Shown: positions 36,785-45,930 of the stretch, one piece after another
Numbering within the stretch: position 1 is the first letter of the stretch
Layout: each line of letters opens with the position of its first letter
Assembly: GCA_900545525.1 (NCBI GenBank)
Contig: UQZX01000010.1
Span: 30,722-94,721 of the forward strand
Length of the DNA stretch: 64,000 nt
Reading direction: 5' to 3'
DNA from: an uncultured Prevotella sp.
Lineage (GTDB): Bacteria > Bacteroidota > Bacteroidia > Bacteroidales > Bacteroidaceae
Made by a program: the position numbers and the translations under genes
Notes under the pieces: model-generated
What the model saw: only the letters and a program-made list of their open reading frames with translations
Told to the model about the DNA's origin: nothing
Databases searched by the model: none

Positions 36785-39343
36785 ATGAAGATAAAAGCTG
36801 ATTATGTCAATGCTCCCCAGTGGAAGGAATTGACCGTAAAATCAAGATTGCCTGAGCAGCTTGAATGCTTGGATGAGCTTGCACACAACATGTGGTGGGC
36901 ATGGAACTACGAGGCAAGGGACTTGTGGAGAAGTCTTGACGAGGACCTCTATGAGGAAGTAGGGCACAATCCTGTGATGTTGCTTGAACGTCTCAGCTAC
37001 GACAGAAAAGAGGAGATTGTCAAGAACAAGACCATAATGAAGAGGGTAAAGGAAGTTTACTCGTTGTTCCGCAACTATATGGATGTGAAGCCAAACAGCG
37101 AGCGTCCTTCCGTTGCATATTTCAGTATGGAATATGGTATCAATCAGGTTCTGAAAATATATTCGGGAGGTCTCGGAATGCTTGCCGGCGACTATCTGAA
37201 AGAAGCTTCGGACAGCAACGTTGACATGTGCGCCGTCGGCTTCCTTTATCGCTACGGTTATTTCAAGCAGTCTCTGAGCATGGACGGTCAGCAGATTGCC
37301 AACTACGATGCACAGAACTTCAACTCGCTGCCGATAGAGAGACAGCTTGACAAGGACGGCAAGCCGCTTGTCGTTGCCGTACCTTATATGAACTACCACG
37401 TACATGCCTATGTATGGAGGGTAAACGTAGGACGTATCTCGCTCTACCTGCTTGATACGGACAACGAGATGAACTCTGAGTTCGACAAGCCTATCACCCA
37501 TTCTCTTTATGGCGGCGACTGGGAAAACCGTCTCAAGCAGGAGATACTCCTTGGTATCGGCGGTATGCTGACATTGAAGGCTCTTGGCATAACAAAGGAT
37601 ATATACCACTGCAACGAGGGACATGCGGCTCTCTGCAACCTGCAGCGCCTGTGCGACTACGTACAGAGCGGACTGACGTTCAACCAGGCAATGGAGCTGG
37701 TACGTGCGTCTTCGCTGTATACGGTGCATACGCCTGTGCCCGCAGGTCACGACTATTTCGACGAGGCACTGTTTGGCAAGTATATGAGCGGCTATCCCCA
37801 GATGCTCGGCATATCATGGGACGAGTTCATCGGCATGGGACGCACAAATCCCGACGACCATGGAGAAAAGTTCTGCATGTCTACGTTCGCATGCAACACC
37901 TGTCAGGAAGTGAACGGTGTCAGCAAGCTGCACGGATGGGTAAGCCAGAAGATGTTCGCAAGCATCTGGAAGGGCTATTATCCCGAAGAAAACCATGTAG
38001 GATATGTAACGAACGGCGTGCACTTCCCCACATGGACGGCAACGGAATGGCGCAAGCTCTATGCACAGTACTTCGACGCGACATTCATGTCCGACCAGAG
38101 CAACGAGAGCATCTGGCATGCCATATACAATGTACCCGACGACATTGTATGGGAAACACGCATGACATTGAAGAAGAAGCTTACCGACTACATACGCGAC
38201 AAGTTCCGCGAAACATGGCTCAAGAACCAGGGCGATCCCTCACGTGTCGTTTCATTGCTTGAGAAGATTAACCCCAATGCACTGATGATTGGTTTCTGCC
38301 GCCGCTTTGCAACATACAAGAGGGCACACCTTCTGTTTACGGACCTTGACCGTCTTGCAAAGATTGTCAATAATCCCGAGCATCCCGTGCAGTTCCTTTT
38401 CTCAGGAAAGGCTCACCCAGCCGACGGTGCAGGTCAGGGACTTATCAAAAGGATATTTGAGATAAGCCAGCGTCCTGAGTTCCTCGGCAAGATTATCTTC
38501 CTTGAAGACTACGACATGCAGCTTGCACGCCGCCTGGTTTCGGGTGTAGATATATGGATGAACACTCCGACACGTCCTCTCGAGGCATCGGGTACATCCG
38601 GTGAGAAGGCAGAGATGAACGGCGTTGTAAACCTCTCCGTTCTCGACGGATGGTGGCTTGAAGGTTACCGTGAGGGTGCCGGATGGGCGCTTACCGAGAA
38701 ACGTACGTACAAGAACCAGGGTTATCAGGACCAGCTGGATGCTGCTACAATCTACAGCCTTCTTGAAAACGAGATTGTTCCCCTTTACTACAAGAAGAAC
38801 AAGAAGGGATATAGCGAGGGCTGGATAAAGGTCATAAAGAACTCCATCGCGCAGATTGCACCCAACTATACTATGAAGCGCCAGCTTGACGACTACTACA
38901 GCAAGTTCTACACCAAGGAGGCTGCCCGCTTTAAGAAAATCTCCGCCGACAACAACCGTCTGGCTAAGGAGATTGCACAGTGGAAAGAGACAGTTGCAGA
39001 GCGTTGGGATTCTATAAGCGTCGTATCGAAGGAGCACAACATACCCGAGACCGGCGCAGAGACAGGTGTATCATACAAGATAAAGTATGTTATCGACGAG
39101 CAGGGTCTTGACAATGCCGTAGGTCTTGAGCTTGTTACAGTGAAGACGGACAAGAACGGCGAAGAGCGCATCTTCAATGTACGTCCGTTCAAGATGACAA
39201 ACAACGAGGGCAACCTGTATACATTCGAAGCAGAGTTCGAACCGGACGAGGCAGGCTCTTACAAGAGCTGTGTCAGGATGTATCCGAAGAACGAGAACCT
39301 TCCGCACCGTCTCGACTTCTGCTATGTCAAGTGGATAGACTAA
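36785..39343 (+). CDS. glgP: Alpha-glucan (glycogen) phosphorylase, GT35
   Basis: An 852-residue phosphorylase that releases glucose-1-phosphate from glycogen. The start is the ATG at 36785; a TTG two codons earlier is less likely. The N-terminal domain ([16 protein letters not shown], the DUF3417 type) marks the alpha-glucan phosphorylase subfamily. [32 protein letters not shown] near residue 120 and the pyridoxal-phosphate region [21 protein letters not shown] near residue 600 are typical. About 95 C-terminal residues (from [12 protein letters not shown]) form an added beta-domain common in Bacteroidetes versions. A strong terminator follows. Confidence 0.93.
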   Translation: MKIKADYVNAPQWKELTVKSRLPEQLECLDELAHNMWWAWNYEARDLWRSLDEDLYEEVGHNPVMLLERLSYDRKEEIVKNKTIMKRVKEVYSLFRNYMDVKPNSERPSVAYFSMEYGINQVLKIYSGGLGMLAGDYLKEASDSNVDMCAVGFLYRYGYFKQSLSMDGQQIANYDAQNFNSLPIERQLDKDGKPLVVAVPYMNYHVHAYVWRVNVGRISLYLLDTDNEMNSEFDKPITHSLYGGDWENRLKQEILLGIGGMLTLKALGITKDIYHCNEGHAALCNLQRLCDYVQSGLTFNQAMELVRASSLYTVHTPVPAGHDYFDEALFGKYMSGYPQMLGISWDEFIGMGRTNPDDHGEKFCMSTFACNTCQEVNGVSKLHGWVSQKMFASIWKGYYPEENHVGYVTNGVHFPTWTATEWRKLYAQYFDATFMSDQSNESIWHAIYNVPDDIVWETRMTLKKKLTDYIRDKFRETWLKNQGDPSRVVSLLEKINPNALMIGFCRRFATYKRAHLLFTDLDRLAKIVNNPEHPVQFLFSGKAHPADGAGQGLIKRIFEISQRPEFLGKIIFLEDYDMQLARRLVSGVDIWMNTPTRPLEASGTSGEKAEMNGVVNLSVLDGWWLEGYREGAGWALTEKRTYKNQGYQDQLDAATIYSLLENEIVPLYYKKNKKGYSEGWIKVIKNSIAQIAPNYTMKRQLDDYYSKFYTKEAARFKKISADNNRLAKEIAQWKETVAERWDSISVVSKEHNIPETGAETGVSYKIKYVIDEQGLDNAVGLELVTVKTDKNGEERIFNVRPFKMTNNEGNLYTFEAEFEPDEAGSYKSCVRMYPKNENLPHRLDFCYVKWID

Positions 39344-39364
39344 TACCGGCAGGGTAATATAATG

Positions 39365-39418
39365 ATATGAAAAGACGGCATCAAGGATTTAAATACCTTT
39401 GATGCCGTCTTTTCATAT
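39365..39418 (+). terminator. Terminator after glgP
   Basis: A 19-bp perfect stem (39365-39383 with 39400-39418) with further partial pairing inside, ending in TTTTCATATTT. It lies between convergent glgP and thrC and could serve both. Confidence 0.8.
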
Positions 39419-39443
39419 TTATAAAATAAATGATGTCTCTTTA

Positions 39444-39487
39444 AGCCTTACGTCTTTCTCCTTATAGCCTTACGTCTTTTTTCTTAT
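39444..39487. repeat. Two tandem copies of a 22-nt unit
   Basis: AGCCTTACGTCTTTCTCCTTAT (39444-39465) is followed directly by a second copy with two mismatches (39466-39487). The unit has the same 22-nt length as the palindromic arrays but lacks the AAA-N7-TTT word. It lies in the gap between glgP and thrC. Confidence 0.6.
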
Positions 39488-39511
39488 AAGAAACAGATCT
39501 GAGAAAAAACA

Positions 39512-40813
39512 TTACCGTTCCATCAGGAAAGCCTTGAACGGTTTGAAATCCTTGTCAAGTCTCACACTTTGCTTTGTACCTTTCATAAATCCGGCGAGAC
39601 GTTCCGGTATTTCAACCATGCAGCCGACAGCCTTTTCCACCGTATCTTTGAACTTTGCCGGATGTGCGGTCTCGCAGAATATTCCGGTTTCCCCGGCATT
39701 CAATCCGTTCTTCAGTGCCATATACCCGCATGCCCCGTGCGGATCGAGAATATACTTGTTGTCATCGAAGCACTGCCTCATTGCCTCCCTTATCTCATCG
39801 TCGGAGAACGAAGCACCGCTTATATGGCTGCTTATCACGTCATGGCGGTTCTTATACAAGTCAATTATGCGCGCAAAATTGCTCGGATTGCCTACGTCCA
39901 TGGCGTTTGCAATGGTCTGTACACTTGGTTTCGGCTCATAGCTGCCCGTCTGCAAGTACTTGAAGAATATGTCATTGGCATTGTTCGCCGCAATGAAACG
40001 TTTTATGGGCAGCCCCATTTTATGCCCGAACAAAGCCGCCGTGATGTTGCCGAAGTTACCGCTCGGAACACATACCACCATGTTGTCCGCCATGTTCCTT
40101 TCCTTCATGCGTGCGTAGGCATTGAAGTAATAGAATGCCTGAGGCAGGAAACGTGCCACATTTATAGAGTTTGCAGACGTAAGTTTCATGTGCCCGTTCA
40201 GCTCCTCATCCATGAATGCGTTCTTGACCAGCGCCTGACAGTCGTCAAACGTGCCGTCTACCTCAACAGCCGTTATGTTCTGTCCGAGAGTAGTAAACTG
40301 ACACTCCTGTATCTTGCTTACCTTTCCCGCCGGATATAGTACATATACATGTATTCCCTCAACACCGAGAAAGCCGTTTGCCACAGCCGAGCCTGTGTCG
40401 CCGCTTGTCGCAACAAGAACATTTACGGTTTCTTTACGTTCGTTCTTTATGAAATAGCCGAGAAGCCGTGCCATGAACCTTGCCCCGACATCCTTAAAGG
40501 CAAGCGTCGGTCCATGAAAAAGTTCAAGTGAATAGATGTTGTCCGTCACCCTTACGACAGGACAGTCAAAAGAAAGCGTATCGTATACAATGTTTTTCAG
40601 AGCCTCTTTCTCCACGTCCTCGCCAAAGAAGGCATCCGCCACGGTATATGCAATTTCCTGAAATGACATCTTGCCGATGTTGTCGAAAAAGTCCTCAGGC
40701 AATGTCTTTATCCGTTCCGGCATGAAAAGTCCCCTGTCTGATGCCAGTCCCTTTACAACTGCCTCATGCAGAGACACGGAAGAAGACTGTCCGTTTGTGC
40801 TGTAATATCTCAT
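39512..40813 (-). CDS. thrC: Threonine synthase
   Basis: A 433-residue pyridoxal-phosphate enzyme that converts O-phosphohomoserine to threonine. FHGPTLAFKDVGARFMARLLG near residue 95 holds the PLP lysine in AFKDVG; LVATSGDTGSAVANGFLG near residue 133 and CVPSGNFGNITAALFGHKMG near residue 250 bind cofactor. The Bacteroidetes/E. coli-type length is normal. It is last in a three-gene threonine operon, 39 bp after the PGM-like gene. Confidence 0.96.
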   Translation of the reverse strand: MRYYSTNGQSSSVSLHEAVVKGLASDRGLFMPERIKTLPEDFFDNIGKMSFQEIAYTVADAFFGEDVEKEALKNIVYDTLSFDCPVVRVTDNIYSLELFHGPTLAFKDVGARFMARLLGYFIKNERKETVNVLVATSGDTGSAVANGFLGVEGIHVYVLYPAGKVSKIQECQFTTLGQNITAVEVDGTFDDCQALVKNAFMDEELNGHMKLTSANSINVARFLPQAFYYFNAYARMKERNMADNMVVCVPSGNFGNITAALFGHKMGLPIKRFIAANNANDIFFKYLQTGSYEPKPSVQTIANAMDVGNPSNFARIIDLYKNRHDVISSHISGASFSDDEIREAMRQCFDDNKYILDPHGACGYMALKNGLNAGETGIFCETAHPAKFKDTVEKAVGCMVEIPERLAGFMKGTKQSVRLDKDFKPFKAFLMER

Positions 40814-40852
40814 TTTCTTTGTTTTTTATAATTGAAAAATATGCAGAAGCAC

Positions 40853-42094
40853 TCAATACTTCATAAACTCGTCCATAAACTGTTCCATATAAAGCATTCC
40901 GTATGAGCCTTTCCCGCAGCTCTCTTCATCAAAGGCGCATACGCTGTCCGGCTCTATATGCGGGTGCCATATTGCAAACGGCACAGGCTCTTTTACATGT
41001 GTACGTATCTCCACGGGTGTGGGATGGTCGGGCAGGAGAGCGATACACACCGGCTCATGCCATTCTTTCACCTTATTATATATAGGACCCACAATTCTGC
41101 TGTCAAGGTTTCTTATTGTCTGCAATTTAAGTTCAAGGTCGCCGTCATGCCCGGCTTCGTCGCTTGCCTCTATGTGAAGAAACACGAAATCGTCAGACTT
41201 AAGAGCCTCAACTGCCGCCTCAGCCTTGCCTTCATAGTTGGTATTGGCAAGCCCCGTTGCCCCGTCGACCTTTATTATCTTCAGTCCGGCATAGTGCCCG
41301 ATGCCACGTATCAGATCCACTGCCGATATCACCGACCCTGTCTTTACCTGAGCATACTTGTCGGCAATGGTCTCCATTTGCGGACGGTAGCCGCCTCCCC
41401 AGGGCCAGATGCTGTTCGCCATGACCTTACCCGCAGTCTTTCTTCCGATGTTAAAGGGATGTTGCGGCAACAGCTCTTGCGACTTAAGTATCAGTCCGTT
41501 AAGCAGCTCTGCCGTCTCCGCTGCGCTCATGCGCCCTTCCTCATGCCTGTTCTCCCAACCCCTTTCCGGTCTTACAAGCAGACCTTTCCATTGCTCCTCC
41601 GGATGGTCATGCGGCGGCGCACACTCGATATGCTTGCTTCCCCCTTTTACGATGAGCAGGTGTCTGTATTGCGTCCCTTTTATAAAGCGTATCTTCTCAT
41701 TTCCAAGATGCCTGTCAAGATAATCCGTCAGCATGCCGCCCTCTTCCGTTTTAAGGTGTCCGCCATGGTGATTTACTATCTTTCCGTTGCAAAGCGTTAT
41801 GATGTTGCATCTCAGCGCCAGGTCTTCCTTTTGCATTTCATACCCGATGGAAGCCGCCTCGAGAGGTCCGCGCCCTTCATAGACCTTGTCAAGATTGTAT
41901 CCGAGAATTGCCGTGTTTGCCACTTCCGACCCCGGATGAAAGTTGTCCGGAATGGTTATAAGCCGTCCTGTCCTTCCCTCACGTGCCAGCATGTCCATAT
42001 AAGGCGTTTCCGCATATTGTAGCAAAGTCTTTCCGCCAAGCCTTTCTATCCTGTGGTCTGCCATGCCGTCTCCTAATATAATAATGTGCTTCAT
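40853..42094 (-). CDS. Phosphoglycerate mutase-like alkaline-phosphatase-fold protein, proposed homoserine kinase
   Basis: A 413-residue protein of the cofactor-independent phosphoglycerate mutase family of archaeal type (ApgM). IILGDGMADHRIERLGGKT at the N-terminus has the metal aspartate, NTAILGYN near residue 62 the expected nucleophile region, and HIEASDEAGHDGD near residue 300 and LLPDHPTPV near residue 348 further metal ligands. Its place between thrA and thrC, with no GHMP-type thrB, fits the recognised subgroup proposed to act as an alternative homoserine kinase. It is 12 bp after thrA. A glycolytic mutase role cannot be excluded by sequence alone. Confidence 0.85.
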   Translation of the reverse strand: MKHIIILGDGMADHRIERLGGKTLLQYAETPYMDMLAREGRTGRLITIPDNFHPGSEVANTAILGYNLDKVYEGRGPLEAASIGYEMQKEDLALRCNIITLCNGKIVNHHGGHLKTEEGGMLTDYLDRHLGNEKIRFIKGTQYRHLLIVKGGSKHIECAPPHDHPEEQWKGLLVRPERGWENRHEEGRMSAAETAELLNGLILKSQELLPQHPFNIGRKTAGKVMANSIWPWGGGYRPQMETIADKYAQVKTGSVISAVDLIRGIGHYAGLKIIKVDGATGLANTNYEGKAEAAVEALKSDDFVFLHIEASDEAGHDGDLELKLQTIRNLDSRIVGPIYNKVKEWHEPVCIALLPDHPTPVEIRTHVKEPVPFAIWHPHIEPDSVCAFDEESCGKGSYGMLYMEQFMDEFMKY

Positions 42095-42106
42095 GCGTCC
42101 TTTCCT

Positions 42107-44542
42107 TTAAATATTGGCAACAGACATGATATTGGCAAACACTCCCGCCGCCGTGACGCTTGCCCCGGCTCCATATCCCTGTATAAGCATAGGGTACTCT
42201 TTGTAGCGTTCTGTCGTAAGCATTACGATGTTGTTTGAGCCTTCAAGGTTATAGAAAGGATGCTCCTTTCCTACGGTCTGCAATGAGACATCCGCCTTTC
42301 CGTTTTCCATTCTTGCGACAAAGCGCCAGCGCTTTCCTTCACTCTCAATCTCCTTTCGGCGTCTTTCAAAGTCGCCGTCGAGCAGGGGCAGCCGCTTCCA
42401 AAAGTCGTTCAGGCTGCCGCTGAAATACTCCTCAGGTACAAAAAGATGTTTCTCTACATCGTCTTTTTCTATCTTGTATCCTGCTTCGCGGGTAAGTATC
42501 ACAAGCTTACGCACAACGTCCGTCCCGCTCAGGTCTATCCTCGGGTCAGGCTCACTGTATCCCTGTTCCTTCGCACGCCTTACGGTTTCGGAGAAGGAGA
42601 CATCAGCCGATATCTCGTTGAATATAAAGTTGAGCGTGCCGCTCAGCACCGCTTCAATCTTTAAAATCTTGTCTCCGGAGTTGCGGAGGTCGTTTATCGT
42701 TCCGATTATGGGCAGTCCTGCGCCCACGTTTGTCTCAAACCTGAATTTCACGCCGCGTGCAAGTGCCGTATGTTTCAGTGCCATATAACTGTCATAATCC
42801 GACGATGCCGCTATTTTGTTGGCGGCAATCACGGATATGTTGTTTTCCAGGAAGACCTTGTACAGCGATGCAACGTCCTTGCTTGCAGTGCAGTCTACAA
42901 AGACGCTGTTGAAGATGTTCATGCCGAGAATTTCGTTCCGCAAGGTGACAAGGTTGCTCGTTTCCGACTCTTTCAGAAGTTCCCTGTAGTTGTCAAGGTC
43001 TATTCCGTTGCGGTCGAATATGGCGTTGTGACTGCTTGCAATACCCACAACGTTCAGTTTCAGGCGCCTGTTCTGCTTCAGTTCGTCGTGCTGTGCCCTT
43101 ATCTGCTCTATCAGTTTGCCGCCCACGGTGCCCACTCCGCATATAAAAAGGTTGAGTACGTTGTATTCGGACAGGAAGAACGAGTCGTGCAGGACATTGA
43201 GCGACTTGCGCAGGGACTCCTTCTCAACCACGAACGAGATGTTAGTTTCCGATGCTCCCTGTGCACATGCTATGACGCTTATGCCGCTTCTGCCGAGCGT
43301 TCCGAACAGCTTTCCGGCTATGCCCGGCGTGTGTTTCATGTTCTCACCCACAATGGCAATCGTTGCAAGGTTGCTCTCCGCGTGCATGGGGAACATCGCT
43401 CCCGTCTCGATTTCCTTGCAGAACTCATTGTTCAACACGTCCACGGCTGCCACGGCATCCGAGTCTTTCACGCCGATAGACGTGGAGTTCTCCGACGAAG
43501 CCTGACTCACCATGAACACGGATATGCCGTTGTCTGCCAGTGCCGTGAATATTCGCCTGTTCACACCGATTACTCCCACCATGGAAAGTCCCGTCACTGT
43601 AATCAGTGTCGTATCGTTTATGCTCGATATACCCTTAATGGGCTTACTGTCGTTCTCGACGCTCCGCTTTATTATGGTCCCGCTGTGATAAGGGTTGAAC
43701 GTGTTCTTTACCCTTATTGGTATGTTCTTCACACATACTGGATATATCGTCGGAGGATATATAACCTTGGCCCCGAAGTTGCAAAGCTCCATTGCCTCTA
43801 TATAGCTAAGCTCGTTTATGGTGTATGCCGAAGGTATCACGCGCGGGTCGGCAGTCATAAATCCGTCCACATCCGTCCATATCTCCAGCACCTCCGCATC
43901 GAGTGCCGCCGCAATTATTGCCGCCGTATAGTCGCTTCCTCCGCGCCCAAGATTGGTTATTTCATCCGTGATATGGTCACGGCTTATAAACCCCGGGACC
44001 ACCGATATGCGCGGCATGTCCTCGAAAGCCTTGCGCACAAGGTTCCCCGTAAGCTCGCTGTCGAGCACGTGACTGCCGTTCTTGCGCGTTGTCTTTATGA
44101 ACGCCAGTGCGTCGAACAGCTGCGCATTCTTTATCAGTGCCGCCACTATGCCCGAGCTAAGGCGCTCACCGTAACTCAGAATGGCATCCTGTGTCTTCTC
44201 GCTGAGGTCGCGGATAAGATACACGCCGAAGTATATGCTCTTGAGCTGTTCAAAGAGCGAGTCTACGGTTCCGAATAAGTCTTCACGCTTTTTGGGGTCT
44301 GTGATGATTGTGTCTATCATCCTGTGATGGCGCATAACCATTGCATCAAACTCGCTTCTGTAACGCCCGTCACCACGGCGTGCAAGCATTGATGTCTCGA
44401 TAAGCTTGTCGGTTATGCCTCCAAGTGCACTTACAACCACTACTATGGGCTGGTTCTTAGCCTCTTTCTCTACAATTTTCTTTAAGCATCTGATGCTTTT
44501 TACGGAACCTACGGATGTCCCGCCAAACTTTAAAACTTTCAT
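42107..44542 (-). CDS. thrA: Bifunctional aspartate kinase / homoserine dehydrogenase
   Basis: An 811-residue fusion that catalyses the first and third steps from aspartate to homoserine. The kinase begins VLKFGGTSVGSVKSI at residues 3-17 and includes NLGRGGSDYTAAIIAAAL near residue 205. Paired ACT domains (about residues 305-460; MVGVIGVNRRIFTALADNGIS and AIVGENMKHTPGIAGKLF) are the expected sites for threonine feedback. The NAD(P)-binding homoserine dehydrogenase starts at FICGVGTVGGKLIEQI near residue 465, and RFETNVGAGLPIIGTINDL near residue 655 contains catalytic residues. It opens the operon; its 5' leader carries a hairpin. Confidence 0.96.
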   Translation of the reverse strand: MKVLKFGGTSVGSVKSIRCLKKIVEKEAKNQPIVVVVSALGGITDKLIETSMLARRGDGRYRSEFDAMVMRHHRMIDTIITDPKKREDLFGTVDSLFEQLKSIYFGVYLIRDLSEKTQDAILSYGERLSSGIVAALIKNAQLFDALAFIKTTRKNGSHVLDSELTGNLVRKAFEDMPRISVVPGFISRDHITDEITNLGRGGSDYTAAIIAAALDAEVLEIWTDVDGFMTADPRVIPSAYTINELSYIEAMELCNFGAKVIYPPTIYPVCVKNIPIRVKNTFNPYHSGTIIKRSVENDSKPIKGISSINDTTLITVTGLSMVGVIGVNRRIFTALADNGISVFMVSQASSENSTSIGVKDSDAVAAVDVLNNEFCKEIETGAMFPMHAESNLATIAIVGENMKHTPGIAGKLFGTLGRSGISVIACAQGASETNISFVVEKESLRKSLNVLHDSFFLSEYNVLNLFICGVGTVGGKLIEQIRAQHDELKQNRRLKLNVVGIASSHNAIFDRNGIDLDNYRELLKESETSNLVTLRNEILGMNIFNSVFVDCTASKDVASLYKVFLENNISVIAANKIAASSDYDSYMALKHTALARGVKFRFETNVGAGLPIIGTINDLRNSGDKILKIEAVLSGTLNFIFNEISADVSFSETVRRAKEQGYSEPDPRIDLSGTDVVRKLVILTREAGYKIEKDDVEKHLFVPEEYFSGSLNDFWKRLPLLDGDFERRRKEIESEGKRWRFVARMENGKADVSLQTVGKEHPFYNLEGSNNIVMLTTERYKEYPMLIQGYGAGASVTAAGVFANIMSVANI

Positions 44543-44563
44543 TATGTATGTAAATTAGCGGAC

Positions 44564-44582
44564 TCCCCGAAACAAACGGGGA
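44564..44582 (-). promoter_or_regulatory. Leader hairpin before thrA
   Basis: TCCCCG (44564-44569) pairs with CGGGGA (44577-44582), loop of 7, within the short thrA leader. No T tract follows and no leader peptide start is seen, so it is not a classic attenuator; a role in mRNA stability or translation is possible. Confidence 0.35.
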
Positions 44583-44607
44583 TGTGTGTCCTTATATTTA
44601 AGTTATG

Positions 44608-44615
44608 CAAAAATA
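44608..44615 (-). promoter_or_regulatory. Promoter -7 box for thr operon
   Basis: The minus strand reads TATTTTTG, matching TAnnTTTG, 65 bp upstream of the thrA ATG. Confidence 0.55.
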
Positions 44616-44659
44616 GCAAGAAATATTGTTCCGGCAAACAATATTATATGATTATTTGC

Positions 44660-44667
44660 TAATTTTG
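44660..44667 (+). promoter_or_regulatory. Promoter -7 box for the alpha/beta hydrolase gene
   Basis: TAATTTTG matches TAnnTTTG and lies 33 bp upstream of the ATG at 44701; it argues against an upstream start at 44626. Confidence 0.6.
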
Positions 44668-44700
44668 CAGCAAAATGTAATTAAAATCACTGTTTTTATT

Positions 44701-45858
44701 ATGAATAGAACACAACGATGCCTGCTGCTCATTGCCTGTCTTGGCATGTCCGCAACGACTGTTTTTGCACAGAAACGCAGCCGTTACGAGTATTACAAGG
44801 ATATCCCCGCCTATGTGGACAGTATACAAAACGAGCTGACATATCCCATGGCATGGGGCAACAGCAGGGAGACCGACTTTGACAAATGGCGCACATTGGC
44901 GCGCGAAAAGGTTCTTGAATGTATGATGACACCGCCGCCTGCCGCGTCTTCATACAACTATAAGGTCATTACGGAAGAGCAGCGCGACGGATACAAGGCG
45001 TTGAAAGTGGAGTTCCGCCTGTCTGCCTACTACACCGTACGTGCATACATTCTCGTTCCGGACGGCAATGGTCCTTTCCCCGCTATAAATCTTCTTCACG
45101 ACCACGGCGGGCATCTTTTCATTGGAAAGGAGAAGATGATAAGACCCATTGACGAAGATTCCGTGGTGGTGGAAGATGCCGACAGGTGGCAGGATGTTGT
45201 CTATGGCGGACAATACATGGGCGATTTCCTTGCCCGTCACGGCTATGTGGTGTTCTCCACGGATGCCCCCATGTGGGGAGAGCGCGGACGTGCGGAGGGC
45301 GTAGACCGCAACAAATACGACATTATAGCAGGCAACATGATGATGCTCGGGCGCGATCTCAGTGCCTTTATGACATACGACGACATTGCCGGCACCGACT
45401 TTCTCGCCACTCTTCCCTTTGTCGACGCCAGCCGTATCGGCTGTGCCGGATGCTCCATGGGGGCATACAGGGCATGGATGCTGTCGGCACTGTCCGACAA
45501 AATCAAGGCTGGTGCCTCGGTATGCTGGATGGTTACGACCGACGTACAGATGACATGGAAGTACGGACGCAAGGAAAACGGAGGCTTTGCCAATTGCATT
45601 CCAGGACTGAGACAATATCTCGACTATCCCCATATTGCCTCCATGGCATGTCCCAAGCCCATGCTTTTCATAAACGGGGACAAGGACAAGCTGTTTCCGT
45701 TGCCGGGCGTGAAGAAGGCATTTGACATAATGCACGATGTGTGGAAGAGCCAGGGAGCGGACAAGAACCTTACAACCGAGATATGGGACATGAAACACGA
45801 GTGTCCGCCACGGGCACAGGATGCGGTGCTCAACTTCTTTGACAAGCACTTGAAGTGA
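44701..45858 (+). CDS. Exported alpha/beta hydrolase
   Basis: A 385-residue protein with a signal peptide (MNRTQRCLLLIACLGMSATTV, cleaved near FAQ). The alpha/beta-hydrolase core shows the nucleophile elbow GCSMGAY with Ser252, an acid in INGDKDKLFP near residue 327, and His366 in MKHECPP. The oxyanion region is LLHDHGGH near residue 132. It resembles the dienelactone hydrolase/acetyl-xylan-esterase-like group found in Bacteroidetes; the substrate is unknown. A longer in-frame start at 44626 lies over the promoter and would hide the signal peptide. It lies 72 bp upstream of the FAD oxidoreductase gene. Confidence 0.85.
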   Translation: MNRTQRCLLLIACLGMSATTVFAQKRSRYEYYKDIPAYVDSIQNELTYPMAWGNSRETDFDKWRTLAREKVLECMMTPPPAASSYNYKVITEEQRDGYKALKVEFRLSAYYTVRAYILVPDGNGPFPAINLLHDHGGHLFIGKEKMIRPIDEDSVVVEDADRWQDVVYGGQYMGDFLARHGYVVFSTDAPMWGERGRAEGVDRNKYDIIAGNMMMLGRDLSAFMTYDDIAGTDFLATLPFVDASRIGCAGCSMGAYRAWMLSALSDKIKAGASVCWMVTTDVQMTWKYGRKENGGFANCIPGLRQYLDYPHIASMACPKPMLFINGDKDKLFPLPGVKKAFDIMHDVWKSQGADKNLTTEIWDMKHECPPRAQDAVLNFFDKHLK

Positions 45859-45930
45859 GCCTCTGCCCTTGACGGAAAAGACCGCCGGAGCAGGCGGAAT
45901 AATCAGAAGAACAATCAACAGAAATAGAAA

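Noticed and set aside
42770..44278. A 502-residue frame opposite thrA
   Set aside because: It is the complementary shadow of a well-identified gene; its composition (high Cys, His, Tyr, Arg) is typical of antisense frames in this codon usage.
44564..44615. Threonine attenuator before thrA
   Set aside because: The leader is only about 65 nt, has no start codon for a Thr/Ile-rich peptide, and the hairpin lacks a T tract.
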